Assembly (NCBI GenBank): GCA_023428025.1
Contig: JAEYZN010000040.1
Coordinates: 1-60,319, forward strand
Length of the DNA stretch: 60,319 bases
Reading direction: 5' to 3'
Source: Bacillota bacterium
GTDB lineage: Bacteria; Bacillota; Clostridia; Christensenellales; SZUA-584
The notes under the pieces were generated by a model that made no database searches, was not told the origin of the DNA, and saw only the letters and a program-made list of their open reading frames with translations. The position numbers and the translations under genes are program-made. This document shows, piece after piece, positions 26,567 to 34,961 of this stretch; the stretch's first letter is position 1; every line of letters starts with the position of its first letter.

Positions 26567-29170
26567 ATGGACATATTGAACACGTTGCTGGAAATCACCA
26601 TCTATTCCGCCGTTATCTATGCCGCGGTGATGCTGATCAAAAAGCTGCTGGGCAAAAAGCTGTCCCCCGCGATGCACTACGCGATATGGGCGCTGCTCGT
26701 GATCCGGCTGATGATGCCCTTCACGGTGGACAGCGGCATCCGGCTGATCGAGATACCCGGGCAGCAGGCAGCGGTGCAGCAAACGGCGCAGCAGCAGGCT
26801 ATATCGGAATCCCCTGCGTTGTCGGACAGCGGCACAGCGCGGCACAGCGCCGCAGAGGATGGGGCTGTACCGGCGAAACAGCACAGTACGGCAACAGTTC
26901 CCACTGCAGAGCAGCCCTCCGCACAGACGGCGACGCCAACCACGAACGCGCCTTTGCTGCCGGTGGACAGCATACTGCTGGGCGTATGGCTGGCAGGTGC
27001 AGTGGCTTCGCTGACATACATGCTGGTGTCGTATGCGGTGCTGAGAAAGCGCCTCCGCCATGGCACGGTTGCGGTCTCGGCCGGTGTGTACAAGCTGTTC
27101 GAGCAATGCAAGAATGAGATGGGCATAAGGCGTCCGCTCCGGATAGCTGGCGTGAACCGGCTGGGGACGCCCGCACTGGTTGTCCCCTCGATGGTGCTGA
27201 TGCCGGCAGAGCTGGCCGGGGCTATAGACAGCAGGCGGCTGGAGTTTGCGCTGAGGCATGAGCTGACGCACTATAAGCGCAAGGATCATTTCGTGAACGC
27301 GCTGCTGCTGGTGCTGCAGGCCGTATACTGGTTCAACCCGTTCGTGTGGCTGGCATTCAGGCAGATGCGGACGGATATGGAAGTGGCCTGCGACAATGCC
27401 GTGACAAAACGGCTGGAGGGTGACGAGAAGAGCGCTTATGCCGGCATGATCGTGTCGATGTTCACGGCGATGAAGCGGGAACAGCTGGTGCTGGGCATGG
27501 CGCTGGGCCATTCAAAGAAGGTGGCGGAGAAACGGGTGCGGGGCGTGTTCGCCAGCGGACGCAGCCGGAGGAGCGCGGTGCTTGTGTCCGTGATGATGGC
27601 GCTGCTGCTGCTGCTCACTTGCTTCACCACCGCCTGCCAGCCCACGCCGACTGAGCCCTTTGTGCAGACCAAAGACAACGACACCGTGCAGCAGGCCATT
27701 GAGAGCAGCCAGCCGGACAGCACGGCGGAGATACATCGTTATTCCGCGCCGGAGACGTGGCAGAGCCAGGTTTCCGATGAGGCAAAAAAGATTGACATCA
27801 ACGTGGACGCGCAGGTAACCGTGCCCACCGATATGTGGAGCCTCTATCAGCTGGTGGAAATAGAGCCGGACAAAGCGTACGTGGACAGGGTTTTGAATGC
27901 GCTGATCGGCGACGCAAAAATTTACGGCGAGGATACGTATCTCAGCCGGGATGAACTGATGGAGCAGCTGACCGAAATCGAGCAGCGGATGGCCCAAGTC
28001 CAGCAGCAGGAGGACAGCCCGGCCCGCGTGGATGCAAATTTGGATCCCCAGGCGAGCGGCAAACCGGAAAGCGTTCCGGCGTATAACAAGGCGGATGAGA
28101 TCACCTATTTGGAGCAATGGCGAGCGCAGGTAACGGCAGCGCTTCAAGATGCGCCCGATGAGCAAACGGATGTTATCGTGGACATTGATACGGGCGTGCT
28201 TTTCAGCGATACCAGTGAGGCTGCAACAAGCTCGTATTATAATCCATCGGGTCAGCAAAGCGTCAGAATTGGCGACGGCTTTGTTGAGATCGCCGGGCTG
28301 GCTGATATCGGACAGGGCGACCCCGCCCGCATCAATATGTCCAGGACTCCGGCGGGGGCGATTCGAATAGGGTTCCAGATCGGCTGCGGCGGCAACGGCG
28401 GGTTCGGCGGCCGGGAGCCCCTTGACAGCGAACCGCTGGCCGGGATCACCGTTTCGCAGGATGAGGCGGCGGATATGGCCCGGCAGACGGTACAAAGCAT
28501 GGGCTTTGACTATTTGGACATTGCCGCGACGCAGAAAATGGGTGTCTACAACAGCAACACCGGGGCTCAGACGGAATGCTACGCATTCACCTTTACGCGC
28601 AGCCTCGACGGGGCGCTGACCACATACGCTTATGGGAGCTCGGTCGTTCTAAAAACGATCGACGAGATGAACGCGTACGCGGAGGAGTACGCGCGGCAGT
28701 GGCGGGCGGACGAAGTCGTGATCGGCGTGGACGACAGCGGCGTGGTATATGCCGACATCAACGTGCCGCAGACGAGCGTCACGCAGCTGGCGCAGGGTGT
28801 GGAACTAAAGGATTTCAGTGAGATCATGGAGATATTCAACCGGCAGGCGATCATCGAGGGATGCTTCTCACCTATCGGCATATCTGAATTGGTTGTGGGC
28901 CGGTCAGTCAATGTGGATGAGATCCGGTTGGGCTACATGCCGACCATTTGGAAGGACCACCCGAACGAGATCATATTCGTGCCGGTGTGGGACTTCTTCG
29001 GCAGCGAGACGACCACTTATGATGAAAACTATGAGAAAAAGGAACACAGCGACCTGTATGCCTCGCTGGATGAAAACTATCAGCGGACGGACGACCTGGG
29101 CAGTCAGGCGATACTGACCATCAACGCGATGGATGGGACGATCATGAAGCGGATGGCTGGGGAAGGCTGA
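26567..29170 (+). CDS. BlaR1-like M56 metalloprotease fused to a CQPTPE (DUF6034-like) sensor domain, copy 2
   Basis: A protein of 867 residues. Membrane helices lie near 5-25, 35-55 and 130-150, with a Gln/Ala/Thr-rich stretch between the second and third. The zinc protease core has HELTH at 231-235 and DMEVACDNAV. The last helix ends FTTAC at 357, followed by QPTPTEPFVQTKDND, again a lipobox-like junction. The ~510-residue outer domain contains a Gly-rich insert (CGGNGGFGGRE), VIGVDDSGVVYADI, FVPVWDFFGSE and LTINAMDGTIMKRMAGEG. The final GY is replaced. Its structure otherwise parallels copy 1, so the two pairs arose by duplication and diverged. Confidence 0.87.
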   Translation: MDILNTLLEITIYSAVIYAAVMLIKKLLGKKLSPAMHYAIWALLVIRLMMPFTVDSGIRLIEIPGQQAAVQQTAQQQAISESPALSDSGTARHSAAEDGAVPAKQHSTATVPTAEQPSAQTATPTTNAPLLPVDSILLGVWLAGAVASLTYMLVSYAVLRKRLRHGTVAVSAGVYKLFEQCKNEMGIRRPLRIAGVNRLGTPALVVPSMVLMPAELAGAIDSRRLEFALRHELTHYKRKDHFVNALLLVLQAVYWFNPFVWLAFRQMRTDMEVACDNAVTKRLEGDEKSAYAGMIVSMFTAMKREQLVLGMALGHSKKVAEKRVRGVFASGRSRRSAVLVSVMMALLLLLTCFTTACQPTPTEPFVQTKDNDTVQQAIESSQPDSTAEIHRYSAPETWQSQVSDEAKKIDINVDAQVTVPTDMWSLYQLVEIEPDKAYVDRVLNALIGDAKIYGEDTYLSRDELMEQLTEIEQRMAQVQQQEDSPARVDANLDPQASGKPESVPAYNKADEITYLEQWRAQVTAALQDAPDEQTDVIVDIDTGVLFSDTSEAATSSYYNPSGQQSVRIGDGFVEIAGLADIGQGDPARINMSRTPAGAIRIGFQIGCGGNGGFGGREPLDSEPLAGITVSQDEAADMARQTVQSMGFDYLDIAATQKMGVYNSNTGAQTECYAFTFTRSLDGALTTYAYGSSVVLKTIDEMNAYAEEYARQWRADEVVIGVDDSGVVYADINVPQTSVTQLAQGVELKDFSEIMEIFNRQAIIEGCFSPIGISELVVGRSVNVDEIRLGYMPTIWKDHPNEIIFVPVWDFFGSETTTYDENYEKKEHSDLYASLDENYQRTDDLGSQAILTINAMDGTIMKRMAGEG

Positions 29171-29210
29171 CTGGCCGGACTGGTTGGTACTTCATGATGC
29201 ATGTGCGGCG

Positions 29211-29290
29211 GGCTATTCCATTTTGACCATCAGCGCCATTGACGGCACCGAGACCCCCCGATACAGTGATTGATGTGCCGGATTTGCGGA
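29211..29290 (+). pseudogene. C-terminal crumb of a CQxTPE family gene (relic 3)
   Basis: The frame reads GYSILTISAIDGTETPR and, after a slip, DTVIDVPDL. Both parts match the family ending LTINAIDGSVIDV. It starts 40 bases after the second M56 gene and runs up to the family 1 operator. Apart from this relic and the two promoter elements, the 29171-29501 gap holds nothing else I recognise. Confidence 0.5.
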
Positions 29291-29292
29291 AT

Positions 29293-29345
29293 TTACAACT
29301 CGATTACATTCCGATGAATACTTGCTGAATGCGAGTCGCTACCAT
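29293..29345 (+). promoter_or_regulatory. Operator family 1, site C: upstream of the amidase gene
   Basis: TTACAACTCGA, TTACATTCCGA and TGAATACTTGC repeat with 11-bp period (29293-29325). TACCAT at 29340-29345 is a -10 placed 28 bases after TTACATTC, matching sites A and B within one base. Confidence 0.6.
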
Positions 29346-29401
29346 AAGAGCAAGCGGCAGGCACAGAATCAGCGATCGGGTATGTGGTCATAACATATTG
29401 A

Positions 29402-29444
29402 TAATAATCTGGCAACCACTATCGCCCTGCATACGGGTTATGAT
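29402..29444 (+). promoter_or_regulatory. Operator family 2, site C: second element upstream of the amidase gene
   Basis: TAATAATCTGGCAACCAC (29402-29419) matches 12-13 of 18 positions of the other two family 2 sites. TATGAT at 29439-29444 starts 21 bases after AACC, the same spacing as site A. It lies about 75 bases downstream of operator family 1, site C. Confidence 0.55.
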
Positions 29445-29501
29445 ACGCGCAGGGCGTGTAGTTGGCGGATGGTGGTGGACTTTATTTTCAAGGGGGCAAG
29501 A

Positions 29502-30320
29502 ATGAACCATCCGGGAGGAAACAGATCGCGACGCCGTTACAGGTTTAACGGGAAGAAGCTGGCGGGAACGCTGCTGATGCTGGCGTTTATCGGCGCGGTG
29601 GCGGTGGTGGCCGCTATGGCGCTGAGGGACGCGGGGGACTTGGAGATTGCCGATATGGGCGGCGGTATTCCGGTAACGAACGACAAGGCGGGCGCCGCGC
29701 CTGTGTTTGCGGAAGCGGGAGCGTCAAACGGCCCAAGCGTGCCGGCGTCCGGCGACCTGGACGGCCGCGTTGTCGTGGTGGACGCCGGACACGGCGGCTT
29801 CGATCCGGGCGCGATCGGCGTCTCCGGCACCGAGGAGGATGACCTCAACCTCGCGGTCGCGCAATTCCTGAAAGCTGAGCTGGAAGCCTGCGGCGTACAG
29901 GTGATCATGACGCGGGAAGACGAAAACGCGATCGCCGGGGACAAGGACGCCGACATGGCGGAGCGCCGCCGCATTATCAAGGAGAGCGGTTCGGACATCG
30001 TCGTCAGCGTGCACATGAACAACTTTATCCAAGACCCGGATGTATCAGGGCCATTGGTGCTGTTTACGCCCGGCTCAGAGAAGGGGAAGACGCTGGCGGA
30101 GGCGGTGCAGACCAGCCTGAACGCTGCGCTGGACGCGGACGGCACGGCGCGGTCGGAGAACCTCTATGTGCTGAAAAGCGGCAGCCAGCCGAGTGTGCTG
30201 GTGGAGTGTGGTTATCTGAGCAACAAAGCGGAAGAGAACAACCTGCGGCAGCCGGACTATCAGCAGGAGGTCGCCAAAGCGATATGCGACGGCGTGACGG
30301 CATTTTTTGCGGGAGAGTAA
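29502..30320 (+). CDS. Membrane-anchored N-acetylmuramoyl-L-alanine amidase (Amidase_3, CwlD-like)
   Basis: A protein of 272 residues from the ATG at 29502 behind AGGGGG. A basic start and one TM helix (about 22-42) anchor it, followed by a short linker. The Amidase_3 domain spans about 85-270. Expected zinc ligands and catalytic residues are visible: His in VVDAGHGGFDPG, Glu in GTEEDDLNLAV, His in VSVHMN and Glu in VLVECGYLSN. These enzymes cut the amide bond between MurNAc and the peptide stem of peptidoglycan. It follows two tandem operators, one from each family, so both two-component systems probably control it. It is the only obvious cell-wall effector in the block. Confidence 0.9.
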   Translation: MNHPGGNRSRRRYRFNGKKLAGTLLMLAFIGAVAVVAAMALRDAGDLEIADMGGGIPVTNDKAGAAPVFAEAGASNGPSVPASGDLDGRVVVVDAGHGGFDPGAIGVSGTEEDDLNLAVAQFLKAELEACGVQVIMTREDENAIAGDKDADMAERRRIIKESGSDIVVSVHMNNFIQDPDVSGPLVLFTPGSEKGKTLAEAVQTSLNAALDADGTARSENLYVLKSGSQPSVLVECGYLSNKAEENNLRQPDYQQEVAKAICDGVTAFFAGE

Positions 30321-30332
30321 CGGGATCCAGGC

Positions 30333-31112
30333 ATGGGAAACAACATGAGAACACACACGATATCCTCAGACATCAGGCGTGCGCTGACGGGGCGCGGCTT
30401 TCTCGTGGGCGTCATCGGCATGGTGCTGGTCATCGGCCTGTCGTCAATGCAGAGCGTCATTGAGGCGGCGCGCAGCACGGAACCGCTGCAGAACGGGTTT
30501 CACGCGCAGCTCATCCTGACGGCGCTGTCCGCCGACTGGGTGACGCTGGCCATCCCCATCCTGTGTGCGCTGCCGTTTACGGCGGCGTTCGTGGACGATG
30601 TGAAGAGCGGCTACATCAAGCCGTATCTGCACCGGGCCGGGCTGAAGCGGTATATCCGCGGCAAGCTGACCGCGTGCGGGCTCTCGGGCGGGCTGGCGCT
30701 GCTGTTCGGCATTCTGCTGACCTACGGCCTTTCGGCGCTGGTGTTCACACCCGCTGAGTTGGCGCTGACGGAAGAGATGACCGCGCAGCCGTACCTCGCA
30801 CAGGTGCTGCTGGCCTCGGTGACGCTGTTCCTGTCCGGCGCGCTGTGGTCGCTGGTGGGCTTCACCTTCGCGGCCCTCACCATGAGCAAATACATGGCGT
30901 ACGCCTCGCCGTTCATCATCTACTATGTCCTCATCATATTGCACGAAAGGTATTTCGAAAACCTGTACGTGCTGTACCCCAAGGAATGGCTGTTCCCGTC
31001 CGACACGTGGATACTGGGCAGCTTCGGCGTGATTCTGCTGCTCGCGGAGCTCATCGGCATCGTGGCGCTGGCGTTCGCGCACGCCGCGAAAAGGAGGCTC
31101 GCCCATGTCTAG
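30333..31112 (+). CDS. ABC-2 type transporter permease subunit A
   Basis: A protein of 259 residues with about six membrane helices and the overall pattern of ABC-2 permeases: a short cytoplasmic start, then TM1 and a conserved ALPFTAAFVDDVKSGYIKPYLHRAGLKRYIRGKL loop of which FVDDVKSG is the most telling part. It lies 12 bases after the amidase and overlaps the second permease by 8 bases. The start is weakly defined; an in-frame ATG at 30345 is an alternative. The substrate is unknown. Export of a lipid, peptide or antimicrobial is the usual role of such small two-permease systems. Confidence 0.75.
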   Translation: MGNNMRTHTISSDIRRALTGRGFLVGVIGMVLVIGLSSMQSVIEAARSTEPLQNGFHAQLILTALSADWVTLAIPILCALPFTAAFVDDVKSGYIKPYLHRAGLKRYIRGKLTACGLSGGLALLFGILLTYGLSALVFTPAELALTEEMTAQPYLAQVLLASVTLFLSGALWSLVGFTFAALTMSKYMAYASPFIIYYVLIILHERYFENLYVLYPKEWLFPSDTWILGSFGVILLLAELIGIVALAFAHAAKRRLAHV

Positions 31113-32007
31113 ACTGCGACAGATCGGTTCTGTGGCCGTGTACAACTTCCGCCAATGGCGGGGCAGCCCGCGCGTCATCATCACGTTTGCGCTGGCGTTC
31201 ATCCTGTGCTTTCTGCTGTCCGACAAGGCCGTGCGCTTTGCCAGGGAATACGAGACCACCATGCAGATCGTGGAGGCGTTCGTGTGGACGTTTGGCGACG
31301 CCAACTCCATCCTGCTGTCGTCGCTGCTGCTGGTGCTGCTGTTCGCGGACATGCCCTTCCTGTCGCCCGGCACGCCATATTACCTGATGCGCATCGACCG
31401 CAAGGTGTGGCTGGGCGGGCAGGCGCTGTACATCGCGGCCGCGACGTTCATCTACATGGCGTTCATCCTCGCCGCCACGTCCGTCATCTGCATGAGCCAG
31501 TCGTTCATCGGCAACATGTGGAGCGAGACGGCGGCGATCCTCGGCTACTCGGGCGCGGGCAAGGCCGTGGCGCTGCCGGCGCTGGTGAAAACGCTGGAGA
31601 TGAGCACGCCGTACGAGTGCATGGGGACCATCCTGCTGCTCATGCTGCTGTATGCGCTGCTCATGGCGTTCCTCATGCTGACGTTCAACATCCGCAAGGG
31701 CCAGCTGGCAGGCGTGGTCAGCGTATTCGCCTTCAGCCTGTACGGTTTTCTCTTGAATCCGGAGCTGTTCAAGACCATCTTCCAGCTGCCGGACGAACTG
31801 ATGTACAAGGCCAACGTGGCGGTCGGGTGGCTGTCGCCGCTCAACCAGGCCACGTACCACATGCACAATTTCGGGTACGACCTGCTGCCGCGCCTGTGGC
31901 AGACTTATGTGATATTCGGCGTGCTGATCCTGCTGAGTTTTTTCTGGGCGCTGCAATCGGTGCGCAAATACAACTTCAACTTTGGCGGAACGGAGGGGAG
32001 CTTATGA
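31105..32007 (+). CDS. ABC-2 type transporter permease subunit B
   Basis: A protein of 300 residues with about six helices. It has a cytoplasmic start (MSRLRQIGSVAVYNFRQW), a DMPFLSPGTPYYLMRIDRK loop between the second and third helices, and an extracytoplasmic segment before the last helix (GWLSPLNQATYHMHN). It overlaps the first permease gene by 8 bases and the ATPase gene by 4, so the three form one unit. The two permeases differ enough to form a heterodimer. Substrate not evident. Confidence 0.75.
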   Translation: MSRLRQIGSVAVYNFRQWRGSPRVIITFALAFILCFLLSDKAVRFAREYETTMQIVEAFVWTFGDANSILLSSLLLVLLFADMPFLSPGTPYYLMRIDRKVWLGGQALYIAAATFIYMAFILAATSVICMSQSFIGNMWSETAAILGYSGAGKAVALPALVKTLEMSTPYECMGTILLLMLLYALLMAFLMLTFNIRKGQLAGVVSVFAFSLYGFLLNPELFKTIFQLPDELMYKANVAVGWLSPLNQATYHMHNFGYDLLPRLWQTYVIFGVLILLSFFWALQSVRKYNFNFGGTEGSL

Positions 32008-32645
32008 GTGCGGCCATCAGCGTGCAGAACGTGAGCAAACGGTTCGGGGAGGAGACGGTGCTGACCGACGTGTCCCACACGTTCGAGGAAGGCAAGATCC
32101 ACGGCATCGTGGGCAACAACGGCAGCGGCAAGACGGTGCTGATGAAATGCATCTGCGGTTTTCTCGTGCCCACAAAGGGCAAGATATTCGTCCATGGCAA
32201 GCAGGTGGGCAAGGACATGGATTTTCCACAGGACATCGGCATCATCATCGAGACGCCGGGCTTCCTGCCGGGCCTTACGGGCATGAAGAACCTGCAGGTG
32301 CTGGCGTCGCTCAAGCGCCGCATCGGGGATACGGTCATCCGTGACACCATTAAGCGCGTGGGGCTGGACCCCGGAATGAAAAAGCCGGTGGGGAAGTATT
32401 CGCTGGGCATGCGGCAGCGGCTGGGCATCGCGCAGGCCATCATGGAGAACCCGTCGCTGCTGATACTGGACGAGCCGCTGAACGGCTTGGACAAGCTGGG
32501 CGTGAGGGACATGCGCGAGCTCATCAAGGGGCTGCGCGAACAGGGCAAGACCATACTCCTCGCCAGCCACAACCAGGGCGACATCGACGAGCTGTGCGAC
32601 ACCGTCTGCGAGATGGACGCCGGGGTGCTGACGGTGGTGCGGTAG
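32004..32645 (+). CDS. ABC transporter ATP-binding protein (partner of the two ABC-2 permeases)
   Basis: A protein of 213 residues, short for an ABC ATPase, but complete: Walker A GNNGSGKT, signature YSLGMRQR (in place of LSGGQ, common in ABC-2 exporters), Walker B LLILDEP and switch His in LLASHN. The Q-loop region reads IGIIIETPGF, with Glu where Gln is usual. It energises the permeases encoded just upstream. The ATG at 32004 overlaps the permease stop. A hairpin-rich repeat follows. Confidence 0.87.
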   Translation: MSAAISVQNVSKRFGEETVLTDVSHTFEEGKIHGIVGNNGSGKTVLMKCICGFLVPTKGKIFVHGKQVGKDMDFPQDIGIIIETPGFLPGLTGMKNLQVLASLKRRIGDTVIRDTIKRVGLDPGMKKPVGKYSLGMRQRLGIAQAIMENPSLLILDEPLNGLDKLGVRDMRELIKGLREQGKTILLASHNQGDIDELCDTVCEMDAGVLTVVR

Positions 32646-32679
32646 TTGGTCTTTATGAGGGAGCTGCCCTTGCGCTCTC

Positions 32680-32836
32680 GGTTCTTAGAAAAGAACCAAA
32701 GATAAGTGTTCCAGTTTGAGAAAGTAATGAGTTTAAGTCTAAAAATATATCGCTCATACCATATTCATGGTATGAGTACAAAGGGATTCCAAAGGGACGC
32801 GTCCCTTTGGTGGTGGTTTGGAGGCAAAGCCTCCAA
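32680..32836. repeat. Cluster of four perfect hairpins, REP-like
   Basis: Four inverted repeats sit in 157 bases between two ABC operons. GGTTCTT/AAGAACC is at 32680-32697. CTCATACCAT/ATGGTATGAG is at 32753-32776. A 22-base perfect palindrome centred on GACGCGTC is at 32789-32810. TTGGAGGC/GCCTCCAA is at 32818-32836. The last two together look like a dispersed palindromic repeat of the kind found between genes in many Clostridia. No T-run supports a plain terminator. Confidence 0.6.
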
Positions 32837-32868
32837 GGTCTTAGAACTTTGACCCGCAGGAGGTACTG

Positions 32869-33543
32869 ATGGGCGAAATCATCCGGCTGGAGAACGTGGC
32901 GAAAACAGAGAACGGCAACCGGCGCGCGCTGGACGGCGTGAACCTGACCATATCGGAAGGCGAACGCGTGACGGTGTGCGGCCCGCCCGGCAGCGGCAAG
33001 GCCGCCCTGATGCGCGTCATCGCCGGGATGGACAGGCCGAACGAAGGCAGCGTGTACGTGCTGGATAAAGCGGTGCACGAGATGGACGGGAAAACGGCGG
33101 CAAAGTTCCGCAGCAAATACATCGGTTCGGTGCAGCGGGAGAACGGCTTCATGGCGCGGATGACCGTGCTGGAAAACGCCGCGCTGCCGCTGGCCGTGCA
33201 GGGCGTGCCAAAACCCAAGCGCCTGCGTGCCGCGATGGAACAGCTAAAAGCTCTGGGCGTGTCGCATATCGCCCACGCCAGGCCGTCGCAGCTGACCGCG
33301 TACGAAGCCAGACTGGCCGCCGTCGCCAGGGCGCTTGCCGCGCAGCCGAAGATACTGCTGCTGGAAGAGGCCACAGCCGGGCTTTCGGACATCGACGCGG
33401 AACGCGCCGCCGGGATGCTGCACGCCATCTGCCGGTACGGCGGCTACACCGTGATCTGCTTCACAGCGGAGGAAGACAGGGGCCTTTGTCCCGACAGACT
33501 CATACGCATCACTCATGGCCGGATACAGGAGGACAACCAATGA
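32869..33543 (+). CDS. MacB/LolD-type ABC ATPase homologue with degenerate catalytic motifs
   Basis: A protein of 224 residues, colinear with MacB/FtsE-type ATPases: LENVAKTENGNRRALDGVNLTI, then RVIAGMDRPNEGSVYV, then Q-loop Gln in IGSVQRENGFMARMTVLENAALPL. Yet four active-site motifs are altered. Walker A is GPPGSGKAAL (Ala for Ser/Thr). The signature is QLTAYEARLAAVARAL (no LSGGQ). Walker B ends LLLEEA (Glu for Asp). The switch His is absent (VICFTAEED). It is intact and has a good ribosome site (AGGAGG), so it is retained, probably as a non-hydrolysing partner. The stop overlaps the next gene's ATG. Confidence 0.8.
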   Translation: MGEIIRLENVAKTENGNRRALDGVNLTISEGERVTVCGPPGSGKAALMRVIAGMDRPNEGSVYVLDKAVHEMDGKTAAKFRSKYIGSVQRENGFMARMTVLENAALPLAVQGVPKPKRLRAAMEQLKALGVSHIAHARPSQLTAYEARLAAVARALAAQPKILLLEEATAGLSDIDAERAAGMLHAICRYGGYTVICFTAEEDRGLCPDRLIRITHGRIQEDNQ

Positions 33544-34961
33544 AGAAAATATACGCGCTGATGCTGGCGGCTCTGCTGCTGCTCATATCACCCATGACCG
33601 CATTGGCGGCGGGGGAAACGCCTGCGCCGGGCGGAGAGGGCACGACCGCGTTCGTCACGTTCGAGATCGACAACGCGCACGTCTACGACGGCATGGACAA
33701 GGCCTACCGGGACGGCTACATGCCCGCGGTGAAAGACGGCAGGGCCACTGTGGTGCTGCCGCTGCTCGCCAGCGTCGCACTCAAAAACAACACCATCACG
33801 GTGACGCCGGGGCTGGGTGAACCGTCCACCTCGCCGTTCGCGTACAGCAACTACCAGAAGACGGTGACGCTGGCGGACAATGCGGTGGCGGGCGGTGGCA
33901 CGGTGTCCGGCTATCTGGTGCGGTTCGACCTGCCGCTGGCAGCCGGCCGCATGAACGGCGTGTACCCCGTGACGGTGGACATCACGGCGCAGGCGGCGGA
34001 CGACAGCCCCGTCCAGCAGACGTTCACGGCGTACGTCACCATCTCGGACGGCAAGGACCCCAACGCGGCGGAACCCACGCCCAAGCCCGAGACGCCCACC
34101 TCCCAGCCCAAGATCATCGTCAGCAGCTATAGCGTCAATCCCTCTTCCGTGACGGCGGGTGAACCGTTCACCGCCACCATCACGCTGGAGAACACCAACA
34201 CCAAGAACGCGGTGCAGAACATGGCGGTGACGGTATCCAGCGATTGCCCGAACTTCTCGCTGCAGAACGAGAGCAACACCATATACATCGGCAAGCTGGG
34301 CAAGGGCGCGACGACGCAGATCGAGCTGAAGTATGACACCGACCTGGAAACGCCGGCGGGGCGGTACAACATCAGCCTCGCCATGGAATACGACAACAGC
34401 GAGGCGGCCACATTGGTCTCCGCGGGCGTGGTGCCGGTAACGGTGGCCCAGCCGCTGCGCGTAGAGCTCGAGACGCCCACTATCCCGGAACAGGCCAACG
34501 CGGGCGACACCATGCCGCTCAAGTTCCAGGTGATGAACATGGGACGCGGCCCGGTCTACAACGTGCGCGTGACGCTGGAAGCGCCCGGGCTCATCCCGGC
34601 GGGCACCGCGTTTATTGGCAACATGGAGGCGGGTACCGCGGCGACGAGCGACATGAACGTGTTCGTGGGCACCAAGAGCATGTCGGAGGGCTACGAGGGC
34701 GAGGACAAATACGGGTATACCAGCGGGAAGATCACGCTGTTCTATGAGGACGAAGCCGGACAGGAGTACACGGCGGAGACGGAGATAAGCACCACCATCG
34801 AGGCGCCGGTGATCGCCGCGTCGTCCGACAACGTGGAGGAGAAGCCGGAGACGGCGAGCCAGTGGTGGATATCCGTGGTGATCGGCGGCGCGGTGATCGC
34901 CGTGCTGATCGTGGTGCTGGTGATGCGCGCGCGGAAAGGCAAGCAGAATGAGGATATCTGA
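33540..34961 (+). CDS. Secreted, membrane-anchored beta-sandwich protein (CARDB/COG1361-like)
   Basis: A protein of 473 residues. The signal peptide ends LAAGE (about residue 24). About 30-170 is a beta-rich domain, followed by a Pro/Thr linker (AEPTPKPETPTSQP). Two CARDB/NEW3-like domains come next; the first opens IIVSSYSVNPSSVTAGEPFTATITLENT, the second has NAGDTMPLKFQVMNMGRGPVYNVRVTLE. One TM helix lies near 442-464 with a basic cytoplasmic tail. Such proteins occur with MacB-like permeases in Clostridia and probably act as the extracytoplasmic part. It overlaps the ATPase homologue by 4 bases and the permease by 14. Confidence 0.75.
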   Translation: MKKIYALMLAALLLLISPMTALAAGETPAPGGEGTTAFVTFEIDNAHVYDGMDKAYRDGYMPAVKDGRATVVLPLLASVALKNNTITVTPGLGEPSTSPFAYSNYQKTVTLADNAVAGGGTVSGYLVRFDLPLAAGRMNGVYPVTVDITAQAADDSPVQQTFTAYVTISDGKDPNAAEPTPKPETPTSQPKIIVSSYSVNPSSVTAGEPFTATITLENTNTKNAVQNMAVTVSSDCPNFSLQNESNTIYIGKLGKGATTQIELKYDTDLETPAGRYNISLAMEYDNSEAATLVSAGVVPVTVAQPLRVELETPTIPEQANAGDTMPLKFQVMNMGRGPVYNVRVTLEAPGLIPAGTAFIGNMEAGTAATSDMNVFVGTKSMSEGYEGEDKYGYTSGKITLFYEDEAGQEYTAETEISTTIEAPVIAASSDNVEEKPETASQWWISVVIGGAVIAVLIVVLVMRARKGKQNEDI

